NCBI RefSeq assembly: GCF_001039355.2
Contig: NW_019773625.1
Span: 859,079 to 923,078, forward strand
Length of the DNA stretch: 64,000 nt
Direction: 5' to 3'
Source: Lingula anatina
Lineage: Eukaryota; Brachiopoda; Lingulata; Lingulida; Lingulidae
Shown here piece after piece: positions 1 through 12,683 of the stretch. Below the pieces are notes generated by a model that was given only the letters and a program-made list of their open reading frames with translations, had not been told where the DNA came from and searched no databases. Each line of letters opens with the position of its first letter. Position 1 is the stretch's first letter. The position numbers were made by a program, and so were the translations under genes.

Positions 1-86
1 ACATTTGAAAGACTATGATTTTATGTAGCATTTTGAAATCAAAGATCAATGTCTTGTGTTAAAAACACCGTTCAGAAAAATTACCA

Positions 87-462
87 AATGCAGCATCCCT
101 TAAATACATGTACAATAAAAGGAAATTTAGTGCATGATACATGTGCTTCCCTGTGCAATTCACTTATAAGATTGAAGATAGTATTCTGAGGAAAGAACTG
201 AAAAAAGTGCATAAAACTTTGAAAAAATCACAGTAATTCCCCAAAAAATTGCTTAATACTTTATTTGTTACCCAGCATCAAAATGGAAAATAAGTTGGAT
301 AGATTAGACAAGAAATAATCAAATATAATTATTTTTACAGAAAAAATCTGAAATAGACCAAATGCCACACCCCTTTAATATATGATAAAAGGAAGTATAG
401 TACATGACACATGTGCTTCCCTGTGTAATTCACTTATAAGATTGATGAAGATGGTATTCTGA
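87..462. repeat. direct duplication of about 100 bp
   Basis: Positions 87-188 and 361-462 are diverged copies of one sequence. Both contain ACATGTGCTTCCCTGTG and the following CACTTATAAGATTGA block and end at TATTCTGA. They are separated by about 170 bp of unique AT-rich DNA. The pair lies inside the complement-like gene, downstream of its third exon, so it is intronic. No coding potential is seen. Confidence 0.8.
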
Positions 463-1121
463 CTATAGACAAGGGAACTCAGCAGTGTTATAAACTTCCA
501 TTAAACTGCTACAAAAAGCAATCTGGCCCAGATGCACTTAGCCTTTATGAAAAAATAATGACAGTCATTTTCTGAAGGTCTGAAATTCAAGACATAGTAA
601 TCACATTATATAGTACTTTAGAAGGCATGTCTTATTGGAAATCTATGGCATTTTGGAACCAAGAGGCAATTTTAACATTGTTAGCAATGTTGCTTGCTTG
701 TACAGTTGATTCCTCAGAAATTTTCCTTTACATGGCCTTTCTTGTAAATTTTTAACCATGTTTAAGAAACAATTCTGTGGATTTTTAGAAAAAAAAACTT
801 TCACTTTCATTTTGTAATTATATTGTTTAAACTGTCTGATTTTTACACTAATTTTGTGGACAATTTATATCTGCACCCAAAGACCCAGCCTAAAGTGAAA
901 TAAGGGAGGGGAAGAGGAAGGAGATATCAATTGTCACACATACGGAACAATCCATTCGTACCCAATGTTATTGATTAGTTCTCACTTCCAACATTACTGA
1001 CCAAGGTCTCAGACAAGATTGAAACCCCTAAGATAGGCTTCAGAAAAAGTTGTGTAAAAATCTAAACATTTAACTTGATGTTACCTTTACACTTTTACAT
1101 CCTAGAAAATAAGACATTTAC

Positions 1122-2862
1122 CTTCTTGCTTTGGTGTATAAATTGGTTTATCTGTCTGAATGAAAACATATCCAGTTCTTGGACTGACAAGCACTGGTAT
1201 CTCCTTCTGAAATTGAATGCTGGGAGACTCGGATTTGGCCACAAGATACACATATCTCTTTGGTGCTGTGCTCATGGGAAGATCATTTGAATTCACTTTT
1301 ATTGTTAGCTCTCCTGGTATTCCTGCAATCAAGGACAAACTAGTAGAAAGTAGTCTTTATATCAATAACATCAGGAGACACTATAGTCTACTAGTACATG
1401 TATCCAGTATCTTCTAGTATGTTTCTTAAGATGCTCACTGTATGAAATAGATTCCTGGCTATAATTCCGTTTTCCATTAAATTGGCTCAGGGTTTTGAAT
1501 ACTAGTAATGGCTTGTACAGTGCATACCATTTCATATATCTAAAAAAAATCTGGTTCAATCATTAAGTATGTTAATTTATATAAACTGATATGTAAACTT
1601 AACATGTTCAGACATGGACTATTGAAGACTTTAAATTGGCTTTTTAAAATAGCATCATCATTCAAGAAGCCATTTTCTGACTGGTCAGATGAAGCTGTGT
1701 CATACCATCTCTGAACATTCCTTCAGCAACAGAAAATGTTGTCCTGCGATCTGGATAGTCCTGCAGGTAAATCTTTACATTAACAGGTCCAAGAACATGT
1801 GACAGTGTGACTGACACGGTCTCTTCCACGCCCAGTCTAAATACATCTGGTGCTGCGATGAAGTAAGAGGGGCTGAAATATTAGTTATATAGTATTAGAT
1901 ATAGAACAGAACCCCCCCCCCTGTTGTATAGAAAAGATGTGGTTATGTTCAGTTTTTAATGTTTAAATGTTCTTTGGTAATTAAAGCATATTTTTTCTCT
2001 CACATCCACATGTTTATTTCACACACCTGCTCCTTGAAGATCTTTCAGAGAGAAATATCTGAATACAAGTAATGTAAATCTTGAAAGATTGATTTCAGTG
2101 CCAGGTTTGTACAAGAAAAATAGATCTCAACCTTTACCCTATTATAAAAAGTGAAAAGAATGACAAAATAACAATACCCACCCCCCTTCCCCACTGACAC
2201 ACACACACACACACACATCTGCATGAGAATTAAGAAGCGAAACAAGCTATGCCCACTTAGAGAAGGGTATATCAGGTCATGCTTATGTTTATTATTTAAA
2301 AACTTGGAAACGTATTAATAACAACTCCAAAAGATACCACAATTCAATACAAAACCAACACCTGGTGATTATAATCATAACCATTAGAACTAACTTCTCA
2401 GCTGAAACATCTCTGCACCATGTACGTAACATCAAATGTTGGCATTTTTTATCATAAAAGTATCATTACTTCAACTAACCACTATCTAAAAAATGAAGAG
2501 TATTTTTTTTAGAAATAATTATGTGCCAATTGCATATTTAATCTCGATTGAGTTAATTGCTAAATAATGATGTGGTTGGCACATGTTGATGGTTTCTTGA
2601 CCAGTATAGTCATCCTGATTTGACCTTATACTTGATTTAGGCACCAAGAACATGTGTTGAACAAGTGTAAAATACATTATAACACAGAGATCTACAAAAA
2701 TAGTAAACCCAACCAATGCCCTTGAATTTTGATGTTTAACAAATAACATTTGTTGAACAGCATGTAAAATCCTAGTCTAAATAATATTTTGGGTTTTTTT
2801 TAAATATAATAGCACATGGTGCTTTTAAAGAAGTCTTAAAAGATACTGTGACTCACAGTGTG

Positions 2863-2908
<46 letters not shown>

Positions 2909-5620
2909 CAGTTTGCATTTGTCAAGGGTTTTGTGTTGGAAAAGGTGTTTTTAATATTTACTATTGGCCTACAAACATACAACTACAGAGAACCAATGAC
3001 AAGAACTTCAAATAAACATGCATGCAGTGATGAATAGTGTTATTTCCTTTTTTTTTGGTTGATAAGAACAAGTTTTTTTTTCATATTTGATATTGGACTT
3101 TAATGATTTATTTTGCTAAGAAAATTGGCAATTTTTCATTGATTTGTCTGACATTTCAATTACTTGGAATAAGCAGGCTTACTTTATGATCCTTGTATTA
3201 TAAGCTTTTAGAAATGGCAAGAGTATGCCTGTTGGCTACAGATAAGATTGTACAATAGACTCAGTCTGAAACTCAGAACTGGATAGAAAATAACAGGCTA
3301 TGCATATAAAAAGAATATCAAATTAACCACAGATTTTTTTTACCAAATGAAAAAAATGACAACTCACTTCAGAATTTTTCAGAATATTCAAGAGAATGAG
3401 AAAAGCATGTCTACAGTTCTGCTTATCATTAAACTTCACCTCCCTTAATTGTTGGAGAAACAAGTACTAGTAATTAAAAAAATACCCTGCATTATAGTAC
3501 AAATTTATAGTCGCTAGTGCTCTGTATTGTACACAGCTTTGGCTGTTAATGCCTGACTTAAATCATCAGGGTAATTCTACTGTAATTTTGCAGTAAAATA
3601 ATTGATTTGAGAATCTTCACATTGACAACCATAAGATAAAACAAGAGTATATCAATTGCTCTTGGAGAACACAAGGCAAAAGAAGATTATTCATTGAATA
3701 TCAAAATAACCCTATTACAGTACTCTGCAGTGGGTCATAATGGTGGAATCTCAGAAATTTCTCAGACACTGCGATCCAGCTGGTGTGTTTTATTTCAATG
3801 CACAGTAGGAGCATGCTATCTCCTAGGAGCAATCTCGAAAACCTTCCAGATATTCAATGAAAGTCTTGTTCTAACAGCATGGTAGGTTGATTCTTACGGT
3901 TATTACTATGGAGCATATAGAACTGCATATCTATCACCCTGAGGCTCATAAGGCATAATTAGTCTTTGTTTCAAAATGACAAGATGTCCAAGCATATGAT
4001 TAGTCTTTGTTTCAAAATGACAAGATGTCCAAAAAAGTTTTCAGTAGGTAGATTGTCTACCTAAGTGCTAGGATCCTAGCTAAGTGGCACATGTATTTGA
4101 ATACCATCAGCACATAAAGGTATCAGACAAGAAAAAAAGTTGATTGGGAGACTAAGAGAAAAAGAGAGTGAATGATTGAGAAAATAGCCTACTGAACCCA
4201 TACATATATATATTATCAGAGACCCTGGCAGTTGAACAATGCAACATGGGTTGAACATCAACATTGTCATGAGGTTTTGAAATAAAACATATCTATATTT
4301 CAAAGTTCAAACAGTGGACATTTTGTAACCCTGTGTTAAGCACAACTTATTAGATAAACCATCCATGAGGTGGTATAATAAGTCTGCTTATTTGATGCTT
4401 ACTCTATGCCTGTATTCAAAAGAAACCCTGAATTTTAGAGCACTGAGGGTGACAGTCTTCTAAGCATGCATTATCTGTCACTGTTTCTGTTTACTGAAAC
4501 CCAGGGGGTCAAAAACCAAATCCCATCTCCTGTACCAGGAATCCTAACTTATCTATTGGTCACCCTGAATTCCAGGGTATAGAAGGGGACTCTAAACTGT
4601 CCCCTCTCTACCAAGGTCAGGGGCGGATCCAGAGATATTTTCTGACAGTCTTCCAAATTTTCTATGTTGACCATCTTCCAACAGAAAAAATACTTACCGT
4701 CAATGTAAACTTGAAAATCTGACTGGACCTAGAAGGACCTAGAAGACGGCCTCAATCCACCCCTGAAGGTAATACTCCCTGTCACTTTGAGATTCAGGGT
4801 ACTGACAATGCCTCTCCTGTTAACCAGGAAAATGTTCTCTGTCACCCTGAATTTCTAAGTACTGGAGGTGAATCTAAGGCTCTCCATCAGTCTCAGTATT
4901 AATCAGTATAATTATGCCCTGAAACTCCAGGTGCTCTTGGTTGTACTAGGGGTCTCAGACTGATGTAATTGATCTTGCCAGGTTCATCAGGTATGACTAA
5001 TAGAACCCTAACATATACCCACTGGGTTAAGTCTGGATTTTAAGGGCAAACCAGGGATGAAAACATATCATTTACCTCATTTATATAAATATATTTATAT
5101 ATATATATGCTAGTTGGTGTAGTCTTTGAAATTTTACAATACCATTTATTACCAAATAAGTTTTAATCAATGAATCTATAACCAGGCTTAATTATGACAT
5201 CCTTCCCAGTTTATGGTGATGGTAGCCACTTTTCTACGTAACAATTTGCATGTGAGTTGATTATTTTATAAAGGAAAATTTCCCATTTCTGAGTGCTCTG
5301 AAACTTGCAGTAGTTTATAACCTTAGTGACAAGGATGGCATCCACTGGAACATAAAACAGACTGCATAACTTTGGACACTTTGGGACCAAAAAATTTTTC
5401 AAGATACACCAAGATAAAAGTTAAGAAATATTCATATTAATTGTGGGAGATGTCAAAGAAAAAGTTATATGAGATTTGTTTACAATAAATATCTATGATT
5501 TGTGATATAAAGTGGTGCATTAGGGCCTACGTGTAGTCTGTGTAATGTTACATTCACTTGCCTCTGTTGCCCTTGTCCATAGCACCATCCTAGAACCAAC
5601 AGCAGTATTTGTAGTAACAT
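1122..5620 (-). CDS. complement C3/C4/C5-like thioester protein, N-terminal part (continues off the left edge)
   Basis: Three coding exons join in frame: 5620-5562 (start ATG plus signal peptide MLLQILLLVLGWCYGQG), 1872-1706 and 1322-1122. The mature start reads SPSYFIAAPDVFRLGVEE, the pattern of the first MG domain of C3 and C5 (C5 has YVISAPKIFRVGASE). Exon 3 ends in the family hallmark YVFIQTDKPIYTPKQ. In the known family these macroglobulin domains form the ring of a secreted protein that is cut and then binds targets through a thioester; the thioester and anaphylatoxin parts are outside the window. Exon 1 joins exon 2 in frame only if its donor is GC (AG|GCAAGT at 5561), a rare but accepted GC-AG intron. 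Exon 3 ends in phase 1, so coding continues further left, but I found no convincing next exon in 1-1100. A2M or CD109 is possible; the SP-Y-I-AP start favours complement. Confidence 0.85.
2866..2904. repeat. (GT)n microsatellite
   Basis: About 19 uninterrupted TG/GT units inside intron 1 of the complement-like gene. Likely length-polymorphic. Confidence 0.95.
3958..4031. repeat. tandem duplication, period 41 bp
   Basis: The 33-bp string that begins ATTAGTCTTTGTTTC and ends GATGTCCA occurs at 3958-3990 and again, identical, at 3999-4031. Only 8 bp separate the copies, so the duplication is recent. Confidence 0.9.
4425..4950. repeat. degenerate minisatellite, units of about 45-60 bp
   Basis: The motif TGTCACCCTGAATTCCAGGG followed by GGTGA.TCTAA recurs with decay near 4428, 4555, 4780, 4838 and 4917. 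The units are irregular in length and one is interrupted by the CAGGGG-ended MITE. There is no open frame across units, so it is not a coding repeat. Confidence 0.55.
4618..4765. mobile_element. MITE with CAGGGG inverted ends (hAT-like?), copy 1
   Basis: The element begins CAGGGGCGGATCCAG and ends CAATCCACCCCTG, so the ends are inverted copies of each other. AAGGT lies directly on both sides (613-617 and 766-770 in the 4 kb block), a possible target duplication. A second copy is at 37212-37372. No transposase is present. CAGGG-type ends are typical of hAT elements, but the superfamily is an inference. Confidence 0.6.
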
Positions 5621-6460
5621 CTTCAGTTTCTGAAAAACAATAAACACTGTGCAAAATCAACCATAAATTCTGGAAATCAGAGGAAAAGAACTATTAACCT
5701 GCCAGCAGAAACATTCAGTCAAAATAAATTGCATAACAAGTGCTTTATGTGCACGCCCATTCTAAACAAACTGTAGTATGAAAAAGTAAGACTGCTCACA
5801 CAATACACACAAATATGTCCTGTTCACTTAAAATATGGTTTATCAGTCAATGACCTGTGCTGCTGAAATTTGGCTTTGTTTGATATTTTACATACTGGTT
5901 TGCCTTTGCATTAGGAAGTCTCTAGATTGGCCTTAGAATATATTACTTGTGGCTGACGCATCAACAAGGTGAAGCAAACAAGAATCAAAATCAAGCCAAA
6001 TTTCCTGACGAACTATCAAAACAATGTGGTTTCTGGATGCACCAAGTTACTGAGCACATCCTATGTAATCTCTTGTGTAATTGCCCCATTAGTCCCATTA
6101 AGATACATCTGTATCTCAGCAGTAACATGTGCTTTGGTTTTTTGTTTTTTTTTTTTCTTGAGAAGACATTATCCCAAGCCCCTACTTTTCTTGCCAACAT
6201 TCACACCTTTTGCACACTTTAGAAGATTGATTAACTATCAGTGTTTAAACTGACTCAGCAGAACCAGGGTGCAGCTTTACTTCTTGTCTACTAGCTATAG
6301 TCAAGGCTAAGTGGGCTTCTGCTCCAGTGAGAGCTTGTCAGAAACTTACTGAACGCAAAAGCCGATCAGAATTCTTTTTTATAAAAAAAAATTTTCTTTG
6401 CTTAATTTGGTGAGAGGCAAAAAAATCCTGCATATTACATTTTTGAATGTTGTTTTTGTC

Positions 6461-6463
6461 TAT

Positions 6464-6502
<39 letters not shown>

Positions 6503-6505
6503 TTT
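6461..6505. repeat. (TTTA)n microsatellite
   Basis: About eleven TATT/TTTA units in an AT-rich intergenic stretch. Confidence 0.95.
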
Positions 6506-8116
6506 GTTAATTAAATTATTCATTTATTAAATTAATTTTTTATGTATTTCTTGTTTTAAAGATTTTCATGCACTAAAAAACCTGTGAATAATATTCATTG
6601 CATGGCACCCTGAGTCTTTGTATACTGCCTGTGACTTTCCTCCACCAAGCAAATACTATGGCCATGACATAGGGGTGTGGGAAAATCAGGGTGCATCTTA
6701 GCATCTGTGCATGGGCATGAGAGCTATTTCCAGTATTGCCAGTAAAGATCAAATCAGTCCCAGTTTGTTTTAGAAAACTGGGGTGGTCGGCGGCATTTCC
6801 TCCAACATTTTTATGTCTTTATTTAAGCATGTTCTCCAATAGGAAATGTCTACACCTGCTTTATTGCCACAATTTGTTATACCAGTACATTATAGGACAC
6901 ATTTTCAGAAAAATACATTAAAAATGTCATGTGCAAGTTTCATTTGGCATGTTCTTTCATTGTACACAGTTCATTGAAGCAAGGAATTTTTGAACATTTT
7001 TTCCTGCAAAAGTGGTATGTTTGGTATACTGCCTAAAGAGCATTTTGCTTTAACAACTACATGTTCAAAGCTTACAGAAGACAAATTGTAAAATTCTATA
7101 GACATATTACTTACCACTCATTCAAAATACCTGATTTTGGCTGCAGTATCCTTTTCAAAAAAATCTTGATATAATTGTCTTTTATGAAGTATCCCTCTCT
7201 TTTGTACTGTCAACTTAAACAATGCTACTCCACAAATAATCTCATGAACACAACTTTTTCATACAGCTGTCGAAACTGAATATCCCTTTTTTATTGTTTA
7301 TATCCTTGTTCCAGTACTTCAGAATCTAATTATAACCACACACTAGATCAAACCAGATGTCCAAAGCTGCTCCGGTTCCTGGTTCAGTTCCTTATTAAAT
7401 GTTGGTGGTTTCCTTTGTAAGCAGAACCATTATTCAATTGAGTTCTTGATAATGATGATATCCTGCTGTTAATTTCATATGCTCTCTATCTGCTTTTTTT
7501 ATCGTAGAACATACAGCAAAGATATGCTATACTTGACTTCTAATATCATGCCATCATCTTTGAGTGGCGCATGCCTATTACTGCTTTTGCTGAAATATCT
7601 TCACACTTTCACTTCATGCGCATTAAGTATAGATTGATTAAGGTTTCACTGTATCTAACAGGCTTATACCTACGCAAAAATAACCTGCCTTGGGGTCTGA
7701 GTCTTGATGGTAAGCACACACACCATGCGCCAGGAGGCAATCTGTTCTGATGGTGCTTTAAGTTTCAGCAGACTGAATTGACGTTTCTGTATACATGATC
7801 CAACCCAACAAATGTCTCTGAACTGGTTGTGTGAAAAACATGTCATGTAGTTACAGCATATGAGGCATGTTAATTACATCATGTCAAGCCAGGTTCAAAG
7901 CATGGTCATGAAATCAACCATGATAACTTGAAATCAATATTAATATGGCCAAAGCTGAAATTATCATAATGACCAAAAAAAAATATATATAAGGCTCTGG
8001 AGCAGTGTTGAGTGTACTGTCCCCACTATGTACAGTATAACATGCACATTGAAAAGCTTAATTCTGCAAGCCATTAAAATGCCTTTATTTTTGTCCATGA
8101 GTGCATTCAGAACCAA

Positions 8117-8286
8117 TTGATCCACAGACTAACTAGTCAACAGATCAATTATGGTGCAACCCACTTGAAAGCATGCCGAGATTTAATTGCTATGCTCCTG
8201 ATGGGACATAGTGGGTGGAAGGCATTGGAATCCATTGTCGAGTGCACGCCATATTTGATCCTAGGACTGGTAGGTCCGTGGATCAA
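8117..8286. mobile_element. fold-back MITE, ACTAACTAGTC family, copy 1
   Basis: The two halves are inverted copies: the left end reads TTGATCCACAGACTAACTAG and the right end reads ACTGGTAGGTCCGTGGATCAA. Inner blocks ATTATGGTGCAACCCACTT and GTGGGTGGAAG...GCCATATTTGATC also pair. A related copy is at 58247-58387. An 80-codon open frame across it is an accident of the repeat. No transposase is present. Confidence 0.65.
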
Positions 8287-8473
8287 CTTAGTTGTGAATG
8301 TGGCTCATTTGGGCTTAATATCCAGATGTTCCAGAAAAGCTGCTAGGAAAACAGATTAATATGGTATTTAAATTCTCCATGTGGTGAAAGTGATCCTGCA
8401 AAGAAAACAGATTAAAGTTGAATGCAATATATTACAAAAACATAAATGTGTTGTGAAGATGCATGAGTTCTGA

Positions 8474-8752
8474 GGGCCCATTCCCCACAAATCTATTGTT
8501 CCACATAGATCTATTCAACTCTGTGAAACTCATGCTGTATGCAATCAGATAAACAGATCCAAATGCCTTGTCTTGGCATCGAGTAGAATATAGAAAAGGT
8601 GGTGATTATATGACTATGTAGGAAACAAGAGGGGCATGTTAATCTATTAATCTGATTGCATTGAGTGAGAGCCCCCGTGGATCGAGTTGAATCGATCTAT
8701 GCAGAACGATAGCTTCATTGGGAATGGGATAACTTCATTGGGAATGGGACTT
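8474..8752. mobile_element. MITE, AGATCGATC family, copy 1
   Basis: The left end has GGGCCCATTCCCCACA and the right end GGGAATGGGACTTTAG, which are inverted relative to each other. Inside are AGATCTATTCAACTCTG on the left and GAGTTGAATCGATCTATG on the right. It shares this layout, and an inner GGTGATTATATGA.TATGT.GGAAACAAG block, with the copy at 13907-14172. Non-coding. Confidence 0.65.
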
Positions 8753-11700
8753 TAGGTTTGCAAAACTTAATGTTGCAAGGAATCAAAGAACGATCTACAT
8801 GTTTTACTTATAATTATTTTCCCAAAAGCAAATGAAATTCATTTGAATTTCTATAACAAAACAACTTTTTACACTTAATAATTGAGATAAACTTGCAGAT
8901 ATGTTATCCTTTTTTCATTCCGATTTCTTCCCAATTTTCATAACAGGTCTTAGGTGTTATCATGTACATGTGATCAGCTCTTGTGATGGATAGTATGATA
9001 AATTTCACCTGTCTTTTCAAATCAATTTTGATATACACTCTACCTCTCCAAAATAAATAAATTAATTAATCAATTAATTAAATCAATTAATTTATTTAAA
9101 AAAGAAAAGGTCAAATTATAAAAAAGAAACAATTTTTTCACTTCAACCTTCTTTTTTTATTCCTTTTCTTGGGGGTTGGGGAGATCAAATACCTATCCAA
9201 ACCCACTCAACCTCTTAAAAAAAAATTAAGTTATTGATGCATATAAATGGATTTTGGTTAGAGGCACAGAAACATCATGCAGTTTTCCCTGTAGTCACAA
9301 GCTATGACATCACATAGTTACACCTCCTGAGTACAGGCCAGTCCAGACTATCATAAATACTATTACAACCAGCTGGAGCTTAGAGGTCTGTAACCAAACA
9401 CTGAAACAATGTAAACTACTGGCAGGATTGGAATAATACAAAACCACATGTTGCTCAACCTTGAACAAGGAAGTGTATTTCTGCTCCACAAAGTGTATAT
9501 TTTGGGTGGTGTTTTCCGGTAATCTATAAATTCTGGGTCCTGAATGGTTCCATCAATTCCTTTTCCTGTTGTACACTCCCTTTTATTTTATTAAATTTCA
9601 GGACAAAATTACTGCACAGCAACAGAAAAGTTTATCAACTTCTAAAAAGTGCCTAAACCATACCACTTGATGATAAAAATAGTCAAGGTCAAAATTTTTT
9701 TGTAACTTAGTTACACTGTCTCCAAGAGGATAAAAGATGCAAAAATGACTGGAAAACAGATGAAAAATCCATGCTCATGGGGGAGATTAAAAGAAAAGTA
9801 GATAACAGCTCTGACACCAGCCGATCCCCAATGCCATTAGCGCCAGACAAAACCAATACCAATTATGCACGCCAAGCTGATTATCAATTTCTCTGTCAAC
9901 TCCAGTAAATGTGTTAAGGATCAAATGCAGAATAATTGAATAACATATCCCAGACGGCTCAGCAGAAATAATTGCTTCTATTATCACTTACTGGAGGATC
10001 TAAGAAAGATTTTAAGGATTGATTTAGGAAAATAATAAACACAGGGCATTATGAAAGCAGGGAATGAAAATAACAATATGTGATAACATTATCTGCATTG
10101 ACATTGTTGTGAAGAATACGAAGAGGGTTACTGTGGTAATTATAGAGTGTTATTTTTTAGGTAACATAAGCCATACTTTCATGGGCATATGACATTCTGA
10201 TGTTTTTGTTTTCAGATTCTAGTTTTGTTTTATGTTCCTCTTTAAAACATCCCAGGTCACATCCAAACACAATCATCCCTGTGGCGACTTGTGCAAATCT
10301 TATTTTATGGATTATTCACGCTGAATCATTTTGTGACTCAAATTATTAAGGTAGAGTTAGATACTTGACTGTACATGCAACTGCTTGTCTATTTAAGAAT
10401 AATAAATAAATAGATGAACAAATGAACATAAATAAACAAAATAAGAAAAATAAAATCAAAGAATAAATTTCTTTTCAAAAATCCTTCTGTAACTCTGCAA
10501 TTTAAATTTAAAACTGAAGAAGAAAAGCACAGAGAAGTAATGGTGTTAGTGTTTTCCTTCTTTGATACTTGTTTCATTTAACTTTTTTAACTGCACTACT
10601 GATGTATGACTCATCCTTAACAAAGTCGTCAAATTATGCATTCTTTATTGTTTGCAAAATATTATGACAGAACAGTCACTAACTTACCATGACCATATCA
10701 ATTTTAATTGGCACACATCTTTGTACTCATATTTTGATAATAATAAGAAAAATTCTAAACAAGAATATACATGTATTTACAAATTCATATATTCAATTGC
10801 GTTTCACTATGCTTCTGCTCAACTCTATCAAAATATCCTTTGTAGTCATTCTGTTGCAAATAATGTCATCTTTACTCTGCTCAACTTGCAATTTTCAAAG
10901 GTGCTTTATAAAATTTAACTAAGAACAATATGGATGTGAAAAGTTAAATTGCCCAATACCAACTTTTCAACAACTTTCAGACTGTTGAGAAAATTTTCAA
11001 ATGATCTTATACAAAATGATCAATATGTACAGGTAGCTTAAAAATTACAATAAAAATATTTTTAAAAATATTTGGGGAAAATTAGAAATCATCTTAAATA
11101 ATAAAATTGTTATAAATATGTACATACTGCATTATTAAAATCACAATAGACCCAATTAAAAAGTTAAATTAAATAATTATTTTTTCTAAAATCATTATAA
11201 AAAATCAATGCAAAACTCTAACCATAAGGTTGCCATAGGAACCATCCCATTCATTAGTATTTGCTTTTCTATTAGTTATCTAAAATTTCCAGTTAAACTG
11301 GAATGAAAATAGCTCAAGTAAAATCACACTTGAACTGGTGACAAAATTGATTGTAAAACCTCAAACTTTTGGTTTTCACTTTTTAAACATAAATTATAAG
11401 TATTATTAATATTATTATAAACAAAAAAAATCTATTCCCTGAATATAAAACCAACACAATGCATTGTATGGATTAAAATGATGTTTTGTTAATTTTTAGT
11501 ACATTAATATTATGACTTAAATATTTGTTAGCAGTGGTATCTGACATCTTAAACTCAGAGGTTCAAATTGGCTGAAGTGGCAAGAATCTTGTAGGAACCA
11601 AACAAAATCAGAAATTTTATTTCTGTTGCCAGCAATTTTAAGGGGGGTTCCTTTCTGAAAAAAAGTTGACCCAATGTGAAAGAAATGGCATAGAATATAC

Positions 11701-12683
11701 ATCAAAATTTCTATTTCCAATTAAAAGGGCAGTACTATGTAACCCTGCCAACCCGCAACCTGCTGCCTACAGGCAAGTTTTGATACAGTGTTTTGAGGTT
11801 GACATTGGACATAATGGAACAAAATTGAAAATGTGATCAAAATATTTTTTGATGGAGTATTTCATGCCAAGAATTTTCACCCTGTGCATTTTAAGTATAA
11901 AATATACATCAAAAGATATCACAGAACACCTTTTAATAGCATGTGTAAAAATGATGAAAATGTTTTCCATAATGGCAGTTTCTTTGGCAAAATGACACAG
12001 GCATGTACTGGTACATACAATGTATGAATGCAACAGAGTAATACATCCAATTCAACAGAAATCATATATTCAAAAACACTTGTAAAGATAGTCACAATAC
12101 AGATACTAAATGTCATGTTTTGCACATTCAGCCACATTATAATTCTACTTCCCTTCATTTGATGAAAAAAGAAAATTTCATGTCTTTTAACCTTACACTG
12201 TTCACTCAATCAGGATTTTCACGCTTGAAATTTTCTATGCAAATAACTCTGAGCTTCTTTGAATGCAGGAAATGATAGTATTTACTCAACATTTTTGAGC
12301 ATTTAACTTATTATATATCATTTCTTTATCATTTTTGTTATACACACAAATGCAAATAAGAACCCAAATATTTTTTCAAATTCTTGAATACTTTTTCAAG
12401 ATTTTAGTATTCCTTGGGTTATTTTTTCCAAGACATTTGTAACAAATTATATACCACAATTTTGTTCTCGCATGAAATGAGACCTTTGACAAAAAAATAA
12501 AATAAAATAAAAATCCCACTTAGAATATCCATGTTTATCCATCTTTTACTATCAATTCCTTTCAAATATTATCTTTATGTCACAACAGAAGTGATATTTC
12601 CTCAGTGACCCTGTATAAGTATTAATATTATGACAAATACATATGTGATCAGTAATATCAAACTTGGTAGATATAAATCACCT

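Larger units (their letters stand above)
1873..5561 (-). other. intron 1 of the complement-like gene (3.7 kb)
   Basis: No exon is seen in this stretch. It holds a (CA)n run at 2199-2217, a long (GT)n run at 2866-2904, a 33-bp direct duplication at 3958-4031, a degenerate minisatellite at about 4425-4950 and a CAGGGG-ended MITE at 4618-4765. Long first introns are common in secreted-protein genes and may carry enhancers, but none can be named here. Confidence 0.75.
5621..12683. other. intergenic region without recognised genes
   Basis: About 7 kb between the start of the complement-like gene and the end of the TTC28-like gene. Open frames here are short, AT-rich and look like chance. It contains a (TTTA)n run at 6461-6505, a fold-back element at 8117-8286 and a MITE at 8474-8752. 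The AT-rich stretch around 10.4-12.5 kb shows no feature I can name. The promoter of the complement-like gene should lie just right of 5620, but I see no clear TATA box or initiator there. Confidence 0.6.

Noticed and set aside
1075-1417. Plus-strand open frames of 71 and 66 codons
   Set aside because: They lie antisense to the complement-like exon 1322-1122, which has splice sites and family motifs.
5947-6253. Overlapping plus-strand frames of 91 and 94 codons
   Set aside because: Two frames overlap, composition is low-complexity (poly-F from a T run) and no splice or domain support exists.
8117-8359. 80-codon plus-strand open frame
   Set aside because: It runs through a fold-back MITE with a related copy at 58.2 kb; the frame is not kept there.
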